This document shows positions 33,039-41,321 of a stretch of DNA of 64,000 bases, piece after piece. The stretch covers positions 1-64,000 of the forward strand of contig NZ_AVFL01000009.1 in NCBI RefSeq assembly GCF_000576635.1, read 5' to 3'. Each line of letters begins with the position of its first letter. The stretch's first letter is position 1. The position numbers were made by a program, and so were the translations under genes. Below the pieces are notes generated by a model. It saw only the letters and a list, made by a program, of their open reading frames with translations, searched no databases and had not been told where the DNA came from. This stretch comes from Skermanella stibiiresistens SB22. Its GTDB lineage: Bacteria > Pseudomonadota > Alphaproteobacteria > Azospirillales > Azospirillaceae.

Positions 33039-33481
33039 CGCATCCCCATGCGGAGGTTACGGCGCTCATGGTCCTGCGCCACCACAAGGATTACCTCCGA
33101 TCGGGATACTTTGTCACTAAAGATAAGAATGCGAGGGAAAGATAAGAAAGCGAGGGGATGGGTCCGGTCGAACGGGGCCCGCGCCGCATCGGTGAAGCCC
33201 TGCAGGATCGAGCATCCGCAGAGTGGGCAGGTGACCGCCGCGATGAGTTGCCGGGCCTGTGAATCGTCCAACGTGACGCCAAGCTCGCGCTCAACCTCCG
33301 CCACCATGGCGCCGTGGACCTTGTTGGAGGCGCCACAGCTATCCTCGATCACGCCCGCGTAGTCCTCGGCCGGTAGGTACTGGAAAGCGCTGGCTGGACC
33401 GGCGATCGAGATCACGGCCACCGCCGCGGAGATCCCACCCGCGATCCGCAGGACATCGCGTCTGCTCGGCACGTCATCCAT
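33035..33481 (-). CDS. Tat-exported hypothetical protein with CxxC motif
   Basis: A 148-residue protein. MDDVPSRRDVLRIAGGISAAVAVISIAGPASA is a twin-arginine signal (SRRDVL). The mature part has three Cys in TCPLCGC and one earlier (EDSCGAS), which could bind a metal or form disulfides. No family is recognised. The last 35 residues lie after a 19-bp tandem duplication (33119-33156); without it the frame would end earlier (LVTKYPDRR, stop near 33088). Its end couples to the HRDC-protein start. Confidence 0.55.
   Translation of the reverse strand: MDDVPSRRDVLRIAGGISAAVAVISIAGPASAFQYLPAEDYAGVIEDSCGASNKVHGAMVAEVERELGVTLDDSQARQLIAAVTCPLCGCSILQGFTDAARAPFDRTHPLAFLSFPRILIFSDKVSRSEVILVVAQDHERRNLRMGMR
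33119..33156. repeat. 19-bp tandem duplication inside a gene
   Basis: The 19-mer aaagataagaatgcgaggg at 33119-33137 is followed directly by the same sequence with one change (33138-33156). It lies in the 3' part of the Tat-protein gene and is AT-rich compared with its surroundings. Since 19 is not a multiple of three, the duplication changes the reading frame downstream of it. Confidence 0.9.
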
Positions 33482-33658
33482 TATCCGCTCCCCATTCCGA
33501 TCACCAAGCATTACGCCGACCCACCATCGCGGTCAACCAAACACGAATCCACAAGAGGCCCCCGTAATCAACATACCAGAACCGCTGTTAATTTCTCTTT
33601 CACAAATCGGTATTCCACACCAACCTATGTCATATCGGCATTCAAAGTGTGATTGATC

Positions 33659-34894
33659 ATGACGGATATCTCCCTCGGCAGGTCGGGTAGCCTGCCATCG
33701 CGTGACCGCGGCATGGACCCGCGCGTGGTCGGTGTGGCGGCCCTCCTGCTCCTGGGCGGCGCCGTGTGGCTGTCGGGAGCCGTCTCGGGCCGGCAAGCCG
33801 CTCTTTACCTCCTCGGCGGCGCCCTTGGCCTGACGCTCTACCACGCGCTGTTCGGCTTCACCTCATCGTTCCGGGTCTTCATCGCGGACCGCAGGGGCGC
33901 CGGTATCCGCGCCCAGATGGTAATGCTGGCGCTGGCCTGCGCATTGTTCTTTCCAGCGCTCGCCGCCGGCGACCTGTTCGGCCAGCCGGTCACTGGACTG
34001 GTGGCGCCGGTCGGCGTCTCGGTGGTGTTCGGCGCTTTCCTGTTTGGCGTCGGGATGCAACTGGGTGGCGGCTGCGCCTCCGGCACGCTCTACACGGCCG
34101 GCGGCGGCAACACCCGCATGCTGGTCACCCTGTTCTTCTTCATCGTCGGATCGGTGGTCGGGGCGGCCCACCTGCATTGGTGGTCGGCGTTGCCAGCGAT
34201 CGCCCCGGTCTCGCTGGTCAAGACGATGGGCGCCCTGCCGGCGCTGATCCTGAACCTGGCGGTCTTCGCGGCCATCGCCGGCGCCACGGTCGTGTTGGAG
34301 CGGAAGCGGCACGGCGCGCTGCGTCCGAGCAACCAGACGCCCCATCGTGGCTGGCACCGCTTCGTCCAAGGCCCGTGGCCGCTGATCTGGGGTGCCGTGG
34401 CGCTCGCCATCCTGAACTTCGCGACGCTGGCCCTGGCCGGTCGCCCCTGGGGCATCACCTCGGCCTTCGTGCTCTGGGGCGCCAAGCCGCTGGACGCTCT
34501 GGGCTTCGATGTCGCGTCGTGGCCCTACTTCCAGCCGGCCGAGCGCGCGGCGTCGCTGCGCGACAGCGTGTTCATGGATGTCACCTCGGTGATGGATTTC
34601 GGCATCATCCTGGGCGCCCTTCTGGCCGCCGGCCTCGCCGGACGCTTCGCCCCGGTCTGGCGGGTTCCCGCCCGCTCGCTGGCGGCCGCCGTGGTTGGCG
34701 GTCTGATGCTGGGCTATGGCGCCCGCCTCGCCTATGGCTGCAACATCGGCGCCTATTTCAGTGGCATCGCGTCCGGCAGCCTGCACGGCTGGGTTTGGCT
34801 GGTCGCGGCCTTGATCGGCAATATCGCGGGAACCCGGCTGCGCCCGCTGTTCGGTCTCGAAGTCGAGCGGACGCCCCGGGAAACCGCCTGCTAG
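33659..34894 (+). CDS. YeeE/YedE family (thiosulfate-type) transporter
   Basis: A 411-residue polytopic protein with the duplicated YeeE/YedE architecture. The first half has GVGMQLGGGCASGTLYTAGGGN and the second GYGARLAYGCNIGAYFSGIASGSLHGWVW; the Cys of each GGGCASG / YGCNIG motif is the sulfur relay in the TsuA family. It should import thiosulfate or a related sulfur compound. No TusA-like partner is adjacent. ATG 33659 is preferred over the TTG two codons upstream. Confidence 0.9.
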   Translation: MTDISLGRSGSLPSRDRGMDPRVVGVAALLLLGGAVWLSGAVSGRQAALYLLGGALGLTLYHALFGFTSSFRVFIADRRGAGIRAQMVMLALACALFFPALAAGDLFGQPVTGLVAPVGVSVVFGAFLFGVGMQLGGGCASGTLYTAGGGNTRMLVTLFFFIVGSVVGAAHLHWWSALPAIAPVSLVKTMGALPALILNLAVFAAIAGATVVLERKRHGALRPSNQTPHRGWHRFVQGPWPLIWGAVALAILNFATLALAGRPWGITSAFVLWGAKPLDALGFDVASWPYFQPAERAASLRDSVFMDVTSVMDFGIILGALLAAGLAGRFAPVWRVPARSLAAAVVGGLMLGYGARLAYGCNIGAYFSGIASGSLHGWVWLVAALIGNIAGTRLRPLFGLEVERTPRETAC

Positions 34895-34918
34895 CGAGCG
34901 TGGGAAACGACCCGGGCC

Positions 34919-35428
34919 TCAGCGGGCCCGGGTCGCCCTGTCATCACGCAGACGCTGCGCCAGTTCCGGCGTCACCTGTCCGTCGACCGGCAGGTTGGCC
35001 TCCCGCTGGTACTGGCGGATGGCGGCGCGGGTGCGTTCCCCGATCCTGCCGTCCACCGCTCCGACATAGAAGCCGCGCATCGTCAATCCGGCCTGTACCT
35101 CGGTCTCCGGCGTCGGGTCGTCGGGCCGGACCCGCGAATAGACCTTGGGCAGGTGGAAGCTGACATGGTCCAGCAGTTCCTGGCTCGGGCATCCGGTCAC
35201 CGTCAGCTTCGCGGCACGCTCGTACTGGCGGATGGCCTCGGACGTGCGCGGACCGAACCGACCGTCGATGCCGCCCGGATCGAACCCGTTGACCGCCAAC
35301 TCCCGCTGGATGCCCTCGACCATGGGCTGCTGGGACGACTGGCAAGCCGCCCAAGCCGGAGTGCCCGTCACGAGCGCAAGCATCATGGCGCCCGCGCGCA
35401 ATCCCGCACCTTGCCCCACACCCTTCAT
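34919..35428 (-). CDS. Exported protein with two peptidoglycan-binding domains
   Basis: A 169-residue secreted protein with a signal peptide (LRAGAMMLALVTGTPAWA) and two PG_binding_1 domains: QRELAVNGFDPGGIDGRFGPRTSEAIRQYERAAKL, and QAGLTMRGFYVGAVDGRIGERTRAAIRQYQREANLPVDGQVTPELAQRL. It should bind cell wall; no enzyme domain is present. ATG 35428 with GGGAGA upstream is favoured over an in-frame TTG. It lies downstream of prfB on the same strand. Confidence 0.88.
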   Translation of the reverse strand: MKGVGQGAGLRAGAMMLALVTGTPAWAACQSSQQPMVEGIQRELAVNGFDPGGIDGRFGPRTSEAIRQYERAAKLTVTGCPSQELLDHVSFHLPKVYSRVRPDDPTPETEVQAGLTMRGFYVGAVDGRIGERTRAAIRQYQREANLPVDGQVTPELAQRLRDDRATRAR

Positions 35429-35475
35429 CGAAGCATCTCCCGCCAGTCCCAAGACGTCCAGTCCTGGTCCGGGAC

Positions 35476-36601
35476 CTAGTCCGCCGCCTCGCTGTCGCCC
35501 TGCCCCTTGATGCGCTGGGCGAGGGCGGCCGCCAGGAACTCGTCGATGTCACCGTCCAGCACCGCTCCGCTCTGGCTGGTTTCGACACCGGTCCGCAGGT
35601 CCTTGACCATCTGGTATGGCTGTAACACGTACGATCGGATCTGGTGCCCCCACCCGATGTCGGATTTGGTCGCCTCGAGGGCGGCGGCCGCGTCCTCCCG
35701 CTTCTTCAGTTCGGCCTCGTACAGGCGGGCTCGCAGCATGTCGAACGCCTTGGCGCGGTTCTTGTGCTGTGATCGCTCCTGCTGACACTGGACCACGATG
35801 TTGGTCGGGATGTGCGTGATGCGCACGGCCGAGTCGGTCTTGTTGATGTGCTGGCCGCCGGCGCCCGACGCCCGGTAGGTGTCGATCCGCAGATCCTTGT
35901 CCAGCACCTCGATGGCGATCTTGTCATCGATCACCGGGCTGACCGAGACGCTGGCGAAGCTGGTGTGCCGGCGCGCCTGGCTGTCATAGGGGCTGATCCG
36001 GACCAAGCGATGGACGCCGGCCTCGGTCTTCAGCCAGCCATAGGCGTTGTGGCCCTTGATCTGGACCGTGGCGGACTTGATGCCGGCCTCCTCGCCGGCG
36101 CTCTCCTCCAGCCACTCGGTCTTGTAGCCGTGCTGTTCGGCCCAGCGCAGGTACATGCGCAGCATCATCTCGGCCCAGTCCTGGGCCTCGGTGCCGCCGG
36201 CGCCGGCGTTGACCTCGACATAGCAGTCGTTGGCGTCGGCCTCGCCCGACAGCAGGCTTTCCAGCTCCAGCTTGGCGGCCTTGGCCTTGAGCGCCAGCAG
36301 GGTGTTCTCGGCGTCGGTGACCACCGTCTGGTCGCCCTCCGCCTCACCCATCTCGATCAGCTCGATGCTGTCGCTCAGCTCGCGCTCCAAGGCGCGGTAG
36401 CCGCCGACGGCGGTGTCCAGATGGGTGCGCTCGCGCATGACGTTCTGCGCGCGCTCGGAATCATTCCAGAGGTTCGGATCCTCGGAGATGGCATTCAGTT
36501 CGTCCAGGCGCCTGACCGCGTTCTCCCAGTCAAAGATGCCTCCTCAGCAGCGCCAGCGATTCCCTGATCGCGTTGGCGGCCGCTTCGATCTCGGCTCGCA
36601 T
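35476..36601 (-). CDS. prfB: Peptide chain release factor 2 with programmed +1 frameshift
   Basis: RF2 terminates translation at UGA and UAA. The coding sequence starts at ATG 36601 (GAGGAGG upstream), runs 23 codons to an in-frame TGA at 36530-36532, and continues in the +1 frame ([17 protein letters not shown]...) to 35476, giving about 374 residues after the shift. The GGQ motif is in [11 protein letters not shown]. The stop-recognition tripeptide is SPY ([14 protein letters not shown]) instead of the E. coli SPF. It follows mrcA on the same strand. Confidence 0.95.
36529..36544 (-). promoter_or_regulatory. prfB: prfB autoregulatory frameshift site
   Basis: On the minus strand the site reads AGGAGG CAT CTT TGA C. 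A Shine-Dalgarno-like AGGAGG sits three bases before the slippery CTT, exactly the spacing of the E. coli site. When RF2 is low, the ribosome slips +1 on CTT and reads GAC, producing RF2. This is direct sequence evidence for the classical autoregulation. Confidence 0.96.
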
Positions 36602-36658
36602 GGCGGGCCTCCTCGTCGCTGTGGTTGATATCGTCCGTCTTACACGACGCTTACTTAG

Positions 36659-36684
36659 ACCCTTGAAGCTTCCACGCCAAGGGT
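36659..36684 (-). terminator. Possible terminator or stem after mrcA
   Basis: A 7-bp stem, ACCCTTG at 36659-36665 and CAAGGGT at 36678-36684, lies about 30 bases after the mrcA stop and upstream of prfB. A T-run is lacking, so it may be a partial terminator or an mRNA-processing stem between the two genes. Confidence 0.4.
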
Positions 36685-36712
36685 GATCGACCGGGGGCCG
36701 TCGGGAGCGACC

Positions 36713-39202
36713 TCAGTAAAGGCCGCCCGTCCCACTCGAAGCCGGCGCCGGATCCTGGCCGCGTCCGGGCGGCGGCACGCTGCCCGGCGGCAGATAGGCG
36801 CCGCCATTGACCGAGCCCCCCGCCGCGACATCGCTGCCGTCCAGCACATAGTAGTCACCCTCGCGCGGCTCCGTGCCGGGCTTGAAGGCTTCCCAGATGG
36901 CGTTGCGCTGGCCCGGCTCGGCGAGTTGGCCGGTGGCGGCGTCGACCCGCACCAGACGGATGCCGGGTGGCATGCGGAACGGGGTCGCCGGCTCGCCCTT
37001 GAGGGCGTCGGCCATGAAGTCCTTGAAGACGGGGGCCGACAGCGTCCCGCCCGTCTCCTTGGCGCCCAGCGAGCGCGGCTGGTCGAAGCCGATATACAGG
37101 CCGACCGCCAGATCTGGCGAGAACCCGACGAACCACGCGTCGAGCGCGTCGTTGGTGGTGCCGGTCTTGCCGGCCAGCGGCTTGCCGATCGACGCGATCG
37201 TCTTTGCGGTGCCGCGCTGGACGACGCCTTCCAGGATCGAGACCATCTGATAGGCGGTCCGTGGATCGATCACGCTCTCGCGCGCGTCAGGCACGTCGGG
37301 CACCGCCATGTCGGGCGACCACTCGATGCCCGAGCAGCTGGGGCACGGCCGGGTGTCGTGTTTGAACACGACCTTGCCGGTATGGTCCTGGATGCGGTCG
37401 ATGAAGGCGGGCACGACCTTCTTGCCGCCGTTGACGATCATCGAATAGGCGGTCGTCATGCGCAGCACCGTCGTCTCGCCGGCGCCCAGCGACATCGACA
37501 GCACCCGCGGCAGCTTGTCGACGATGCCGAACCGCTCGGCGTAATTGGCGACCTTGTCCATGCCGACGCTGTTGGCGAGACGGACCGTCATGACGTTCCG
37601 CGACTTCTCGATGCCGACCCGCAGGGTGGTGGCGCCCAGGTAATCCTCGGAGTAGTTCTGCGGCCGCCACAGCGGCTGGCCGGGGCCCGGCTGGATCGCG
37701 AACGGCGCGTCCATCACCAGGCTGGACGGGGTGAAGCCATTGTCCAACGCCGCCATGTAGACGAACGGCTTGAACGACGAGCCCGGCTGGCGCAAGGCTT
37801 GGGTGGCGCGATTGAAGACGCTGATGCGGGAACTGAAGCCGCCGCTCATCGCCAGCACGCGTCCGGTGTGCGGGTCCATCGCCACCAAACCGCCCTGGAC
37901 CGCCGGGATCTGGCGCAAGCCGTACACACCGGCCGGCAGGTCCTTGCCCTTGGCGTCCTTGGTGACGGGTTCGACCAGGATCACGTCGCCCTTCGCGACC
38001 ACATCCCCGGCCCGCTTGACCTCGGGACCAGTTCTTTCACCCTCGACCCAGCGGCGCGCCCATTTCAGCTCGGCCAGGGGAACACGGCCCTTGGCGCCAT
38101 CCGCCAGGCCGATCAGCGCCTCGTCCGCTTCAACCTCGAGCACGGCCGCCATCCGCCAGATCTCGCCACCCGGCGGCACGGCCATGTCGGTTAGTTGCTT
38201 GGACCAATTGTCGAAACTCTCCAGCTTGCCGACGGAACCGCGCCAGCCGTGCTTGCGGTCGTAGGCGATCAAGCCGTCGCGCAGGCTGCTGGTGGCGATA
38301 TCCTGGAGCTTGGGATCGACCGTGGTCCGGACGGAATAGCCGCCCTCGTAGAGGCTGCGCTCGCCGAACCGGGCCAACAGCTCCCGGCGGACCTCCTCGG
38401 CGAAGTAATCGGCGGTGACGTAGTCGGTCTCGTCGCGGCGGCGGACCTCAAGCGGCTCGGCCTTGGCCTCCGCCGCCTCCTCCGCCGTGATGGCGCCATC
38501 CTCCTGCATGCGCCCGATCACCCAGTTGCGCCGCGCGATGGCCGCGTCGTGCTGGCGCACCGGATGATAGTTGTTGGGCGCCTTGGGCAGGGCCGCCAGA
38601 TAGGCCGCCTCGGCGATGGTCAACTCGTCGAGCGGCTTGTTGAAATAGTTGAGGGCGGCGGCGGCGACGCCATAGGATCGGTTGCCCAGGAATATCTCGT
38701 TCAGGTACAGCTCGAGGATGCGGTCCTTGGAGAACGCCTGCTCCATGCGGAAGGCCAGGATGGCCTCCTTGATCTTGCGCTCGAACGACACCTCGTTGGT
38801 CAGCAGGAAGTTCTTGGCGACCTGCTGGGTGATGCCGGACGCGCCGATCATGCGGCGGCCCGTGGCGATGTTCTCCACGTTCGTGACCATGGCGCGCAGG
38901 ATCGCGACGAAGTCGACGCCGCGATGGCTGTAGAAATTCTGGTCCTCGGCGGAGATGAAGCCGCGGATGACGCGCTTCGGCATCGCCTCGATCGGGATGA
39001 AGACCCGCCGCTCGGTCGCGAACTCGGCCAGGACCCGTCCGTCCCCGGCGTGCACGCGCGTGACGGTCGGCGGCTGGTAATCCGCCAACTGGGTGTATTC
39101 CGGCAAGCCTTGGCTGAAATGATGGATCGCGAACACGGCGCCGCCGGCGGCCACCACGGCCAGGAACAGAACGGCGGACAGGATTCCGGCTAGTATGCGC
39201 AT
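36713..39202 (-). CDS. mrcA: Penicillin-binding protein 1A
   Basis: A class A PBP of 829 residues. In order: a membrane anchor (about 4-26); the glycosyltransferase domain with EDQNFYSHRGVDFVAILRA, GASGITQQVAKNFLL and KIKEAILAFRMEQ; an OB-like insert; and the transpeptidase domain with the SxxK motif in RQPGSSFKPFVYMAAL and KTG in GKTGTTNDALDAW. The C-terminal tail is Gly/Pro-rich. Together with amiC upstream and prfB downstream it forms the arrangement typical of alphaproteobacteria. Confidence 0.94.
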   Translation of the reverse strand: MRILAGILSAVLFLAVVAAGGAVFAIHHFSQGLPEYTQLADYQPPTVTRVHAGDGRVLAEFATERRVFIPIEAMPKRVIRGFISAEDQNFYSHRGVDFVAILRAMVTNVENIATGRRMIGASGITQQVAKNFLLTNEVSFERKIKEAILAFRMEQAFSKDRILELYLNEIFLGNRSYGVAAAALNYFNKPLDELTIAEAAYLAALPKAPNNYHPVRQHDAAIARRNWVIGRMQEDGAITAEEAAEAKAEPLEVRRRDETDYVTADYFAEEVRRELLARFGERSLYEGGYSVRTTVDPKLQDIATSSLRDGLIAYDRKHGWRGSVGKLESFDNWSKQLTDMAVPPGGEIWRMAAVLEVEADEALIGLADGAKGRVPLAELKWARRWVEGERTGPEVKRAGDVVAKGDVILVEPVTKDAKGKDLPAGVYGLRQIPAVQGGLVAMDPHTGRVLAMSGGFSSRISVFNRATQALRQPGSSFKPFVYMAALDNGFTPSSLVMDAPFAIQPGPGQPLWRPQNYSEDYLGATTLRVGIEKSRNVMTVRLANSVGMDKVANYAERFGIVDKLPRVLSMSLGAGETTVLRMTTAYSMIVNGGKKVVPAFIDRIQDHTGKVVFKHDTRPCPSCSGIEWSPDMAVPDVPDARESVIDPRTAYQMVSILEGVVQRGTAKTIASIGKPLAGKTGTTNDALDAWFVGFSPDLAVGLYIGFDQPRSLGAKETGGTLSAPVFKDFMADALKGEPATPFRMPPGIRLVRVDAATGQLAEPGQRNAIWEAFKPGTEPREGDYYVLDGSDVAAGGSVNGGAYLPPGSVPPPGRGQDPAPASSGTGGLY

Positions 39203-39323
39203 CAGTATTCCACGAATGAAAAACGCTTCCGCGTCCGTTCGGCGGCCGGCCGTGGATGCGAAGCGTTTGGGACCAAACCCACTTGGAGATCAATCTAGCA
39301 GATCGAATGGGGCGATGTTGAGG

Positions 39324-40853
39324 TCAAGACCTGCCGACGCCGGACTTTGCCGCGAAATATCGGTCGATGCTCCGCAGGATTGAACGCGCGATGCGGTCGC
39401 GGTGTTCCGCCTGCCCCAGCAAACGCGCGTCCTGGGGACTTGACAGGTAGCCAAGTTCCATCAGCACCGAGGGGGTGTCGGGGGCCGTCAGCACGGCGAA
39501 CCCGGCGGACCGGTGCGGCCGCGGCACCAGCTTGGTGTGGCGCCCGACCTCGCCGACCAGGATGTTGGCCAGACGCCGCGACTGGTTCATGGTGTCGCGC
39601 TGCGCCAGGTCGATCAGGATGCTGACGACCTCGTCGTTCTCCGCCGTCAGGTTGATCCCGCCCAGCGCGTCGGCCCGGTTCTCGCGCGCCGCCAGCATGT
39701 CGGCCTCCTTGTCCGACGCCTTGTCGGACAGGGAATAGATCGACATGCCGCGCATGTCGCTGCGGCCGATCGAGTCGGCGTGAAGCGAGATGAACAGGTC
39801 CGCCTCCGCCTCGCGGGCCAGCGCAACCCGGTCGCGCAGGCGCAGGAAGACATCGCTGTCCCGCGTCATCACGACGCGGTAGCGACCCGTCGCGGTCAGC
39901 TGGTCGCGCACCGCGCGGGCCATGGCGAGCGTGATGTCCTTCTCGTATTCCCCAGTCACGCTGATCGCGCCGGGATCGATCCCGCCATGGCCCGGGTCCA
40001 GCGCCACCACCCGGCGGGCGTCGGTCCGCGGCCCCGGCCGCTTCGGCGGCAGCGGCACCGCGCCCCCACCCAGCGCCGCCAGGGTCGCCGAAACCGTTCC
40101 GTCATCGGCCGCGGTTCGCGGACCCGAGGGCAGCCTCGGCGGGATGATCGCCGCGTCCATCGGGGATAGGGTGACCGCCGCCGTGTCGGCGGGAGGTTCG
40201 GGAAGCCGGGCCACCGGCCTGCCCGAATTCGAAATGGTGGCGACCGGAACGGTGTAGGCGGGGGCGGCTGGCGGGGAGACCCGCTCCTGGACGGCGCGCG
40301 AGACGTCGCCTCCCGTCGACGTGACGACCCTGTTCAGGTCACCAGCGAAGGCGCCAGCGCTGACCGACTCGAGATCCACCACCAGCCGGGGCTGTCTGCC
40401 GTCGCGTGTGGGGATCAGGAAGGCCTCGCGGACGCGCGTGGGGCCGGCGGTTTCGATCACCAGACGCAGGGTTCCCGGCTGGTTGGGTGCGTAACGGTAA
40501 CCCCGGATCAAGCCAGCGGTGGCGGCTCCCCGGTTGGCCGAGGCGTCCCAATCCATCTCGGGCAGGTCGACGACGACGCGGTAGGGATCCGGCAGCGTGA
40601 AGATCCGGAAATCGACGGCCTCGGAGACTTCCATCACGAACCGGGTTTTGTCCGGGTGCACGCCCAGCCGCGCGTCGATCACGGCGGGACGAGCCATCGC
40701 CTGCCCCCCGAGGGCGACGACCAGCCAGAAAGTGGCGAGTACCAGGAACAGCGCGCGCAGCGTCGGCCTCCGCAAGGGCTTTATTGATACACTTCGAGGT
40801 AGATATACCCGAAAGAAATCAAAGAGTTCAAGCAAGATCATCAGAAACCGCAT
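39324..40853 (-). CDS. amiC: N-acetylmuramoyl-L-alanine amidase
   Basis: A periplasmic amidase of about 509 residues. It has a long signal region (LRALFLVLATFWLVVALGGQAMA), an AMIN domain (about 55-165), a Pro-rich linker and the Amidase_3 catalytic domain. The zinc-region motifs are VALDPGHGGIDPG, GEYEKDITL, FISLHADS and MELGYLSS. It cleaves the stem peptide from MurNAc during cell separation. ATG 40853 is chosen because it opens with the export region; the much longer upstream frame runs into the rne leader. Confidence 0.92.
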   Translation of the reverse strand: MRFLMILLELFDFFRVYLPRSVSIKPLRRPTLRALFLVLATFWLVVALGGQAMARPAVIDARLGVHPDKTRFVMEVSEAVDFRIFTLPDPYRVVVDLPEMDWDASANRGAATAGLIRGYRYAPNQPGTLRLVIETAGPTRVREAFLIPTRDGRQPRLVVDLESVSAGAFAGDLNRVVTSTGGDVSRAVQERVSPPAAPAYTVPVATISNSGRPVARLPEPPADTAAVTLSPMDAAIIPPRLPSGPRTAADDGTVSATLAALGGGAVPLPPKRPGPRTDARRVVALDPGHGGIDPGAISVTGEYEKDITLAMARAVRDQLTATGRYRVVMTRDSDVFLRLRDRVALAREAEADLFISLHADSIGRSDMRGMSIYSLSDKASDKEADMLAARENRADALGGINLTAENDEVVSILIDLAQRDTMNQSRRLANILVGEVGRHTKLVPRPHRSAGFAVLTAPDTPSVLMELGYLSSPQDARLLGQAEHRDRIARSILRSIDRYFAAKSGVGRS

Positions 40854-40968
40854 GATTTCACCCACCCTGATCGCCCACCGCTTCCCGCCCCACCGCGAGG
40901 CCGGCCCCACCACCGCCGGCTGCAACCGGGTGGTTGAACGGCAACACGGCTTCACGACAATTCTGTGA

Positions 40969-40997
40969 TTGAGGAAAGTCCCGCCCCCCATTATGGT
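40969..40997 (+). promoter_or_regulatory. Candidate rne promoter
   Basis: TTGAGG at 40969-40974 and TATGGT at 40992-40997 are separated by 17 bases, a reasonable sigma-70-like pair. The start of rne is about 325 bases downstream, which would give a long leader. Confidence 0.5.
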
Positions 40998-41062
40998 AAG
41001 GGTGCGACATACCGCATTCCGCCGATCCCTTCTTGGGAAAGGCGGCGTCGCCTTCGGGTAAC

Positions 41063-41095
41063 GCGCTGCCAATCCTTGGTTTTTTCGGGCAGCGC
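41063..41095 (+). promoter_or_regulatory. Hairpin in the rne 5' leader
   Basis: GCGCTGCC at 41063-41070 pairs with GGCAGCGC at 41088-41095. The 17-base loop is U-rich on the plus strand (CCUUGGUUUUUUCG), an attractive single-stranded target for RNase E itself. It may serve autoregulation; this is inference from location and composition. Confidence 0.5.
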
Positions 41096-41321
41096 ACCGG
41101 CCGGGTGACGCTTACGGAACCTGCGGTGGAGGAGAAACCTTGAAGCTGGCTTTGGCCCCGACGGGCCGGAGCCCGGCGTCCGGTGCACCGCCCGTCCTGG
41201 CTGCTGTGGAAAGCGCCGTTAGACGATCAGGTGGGTACCGTGCCGAACGCTTCGCCTTTGACGATGACGCGCCGCCACCCGTGAGTCGCGCGGGGGCCCG
41301 GCGGCGTCATGAGGTAGACAT

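Larger units (their letters stand above)
40854..41321. other. Intergenic region: amiC promoter and rne leader
   Basis: This 468-base gap between divergent amiC and rne holds no supported gene. It contains a likely rne promoter and a leader of about 300 bases with at least one strong hairpin. RNase E autoregulates through its leader in other bacteria; the leader here is long enough for that, but no known motif is recognised. Confidence 0.5.
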
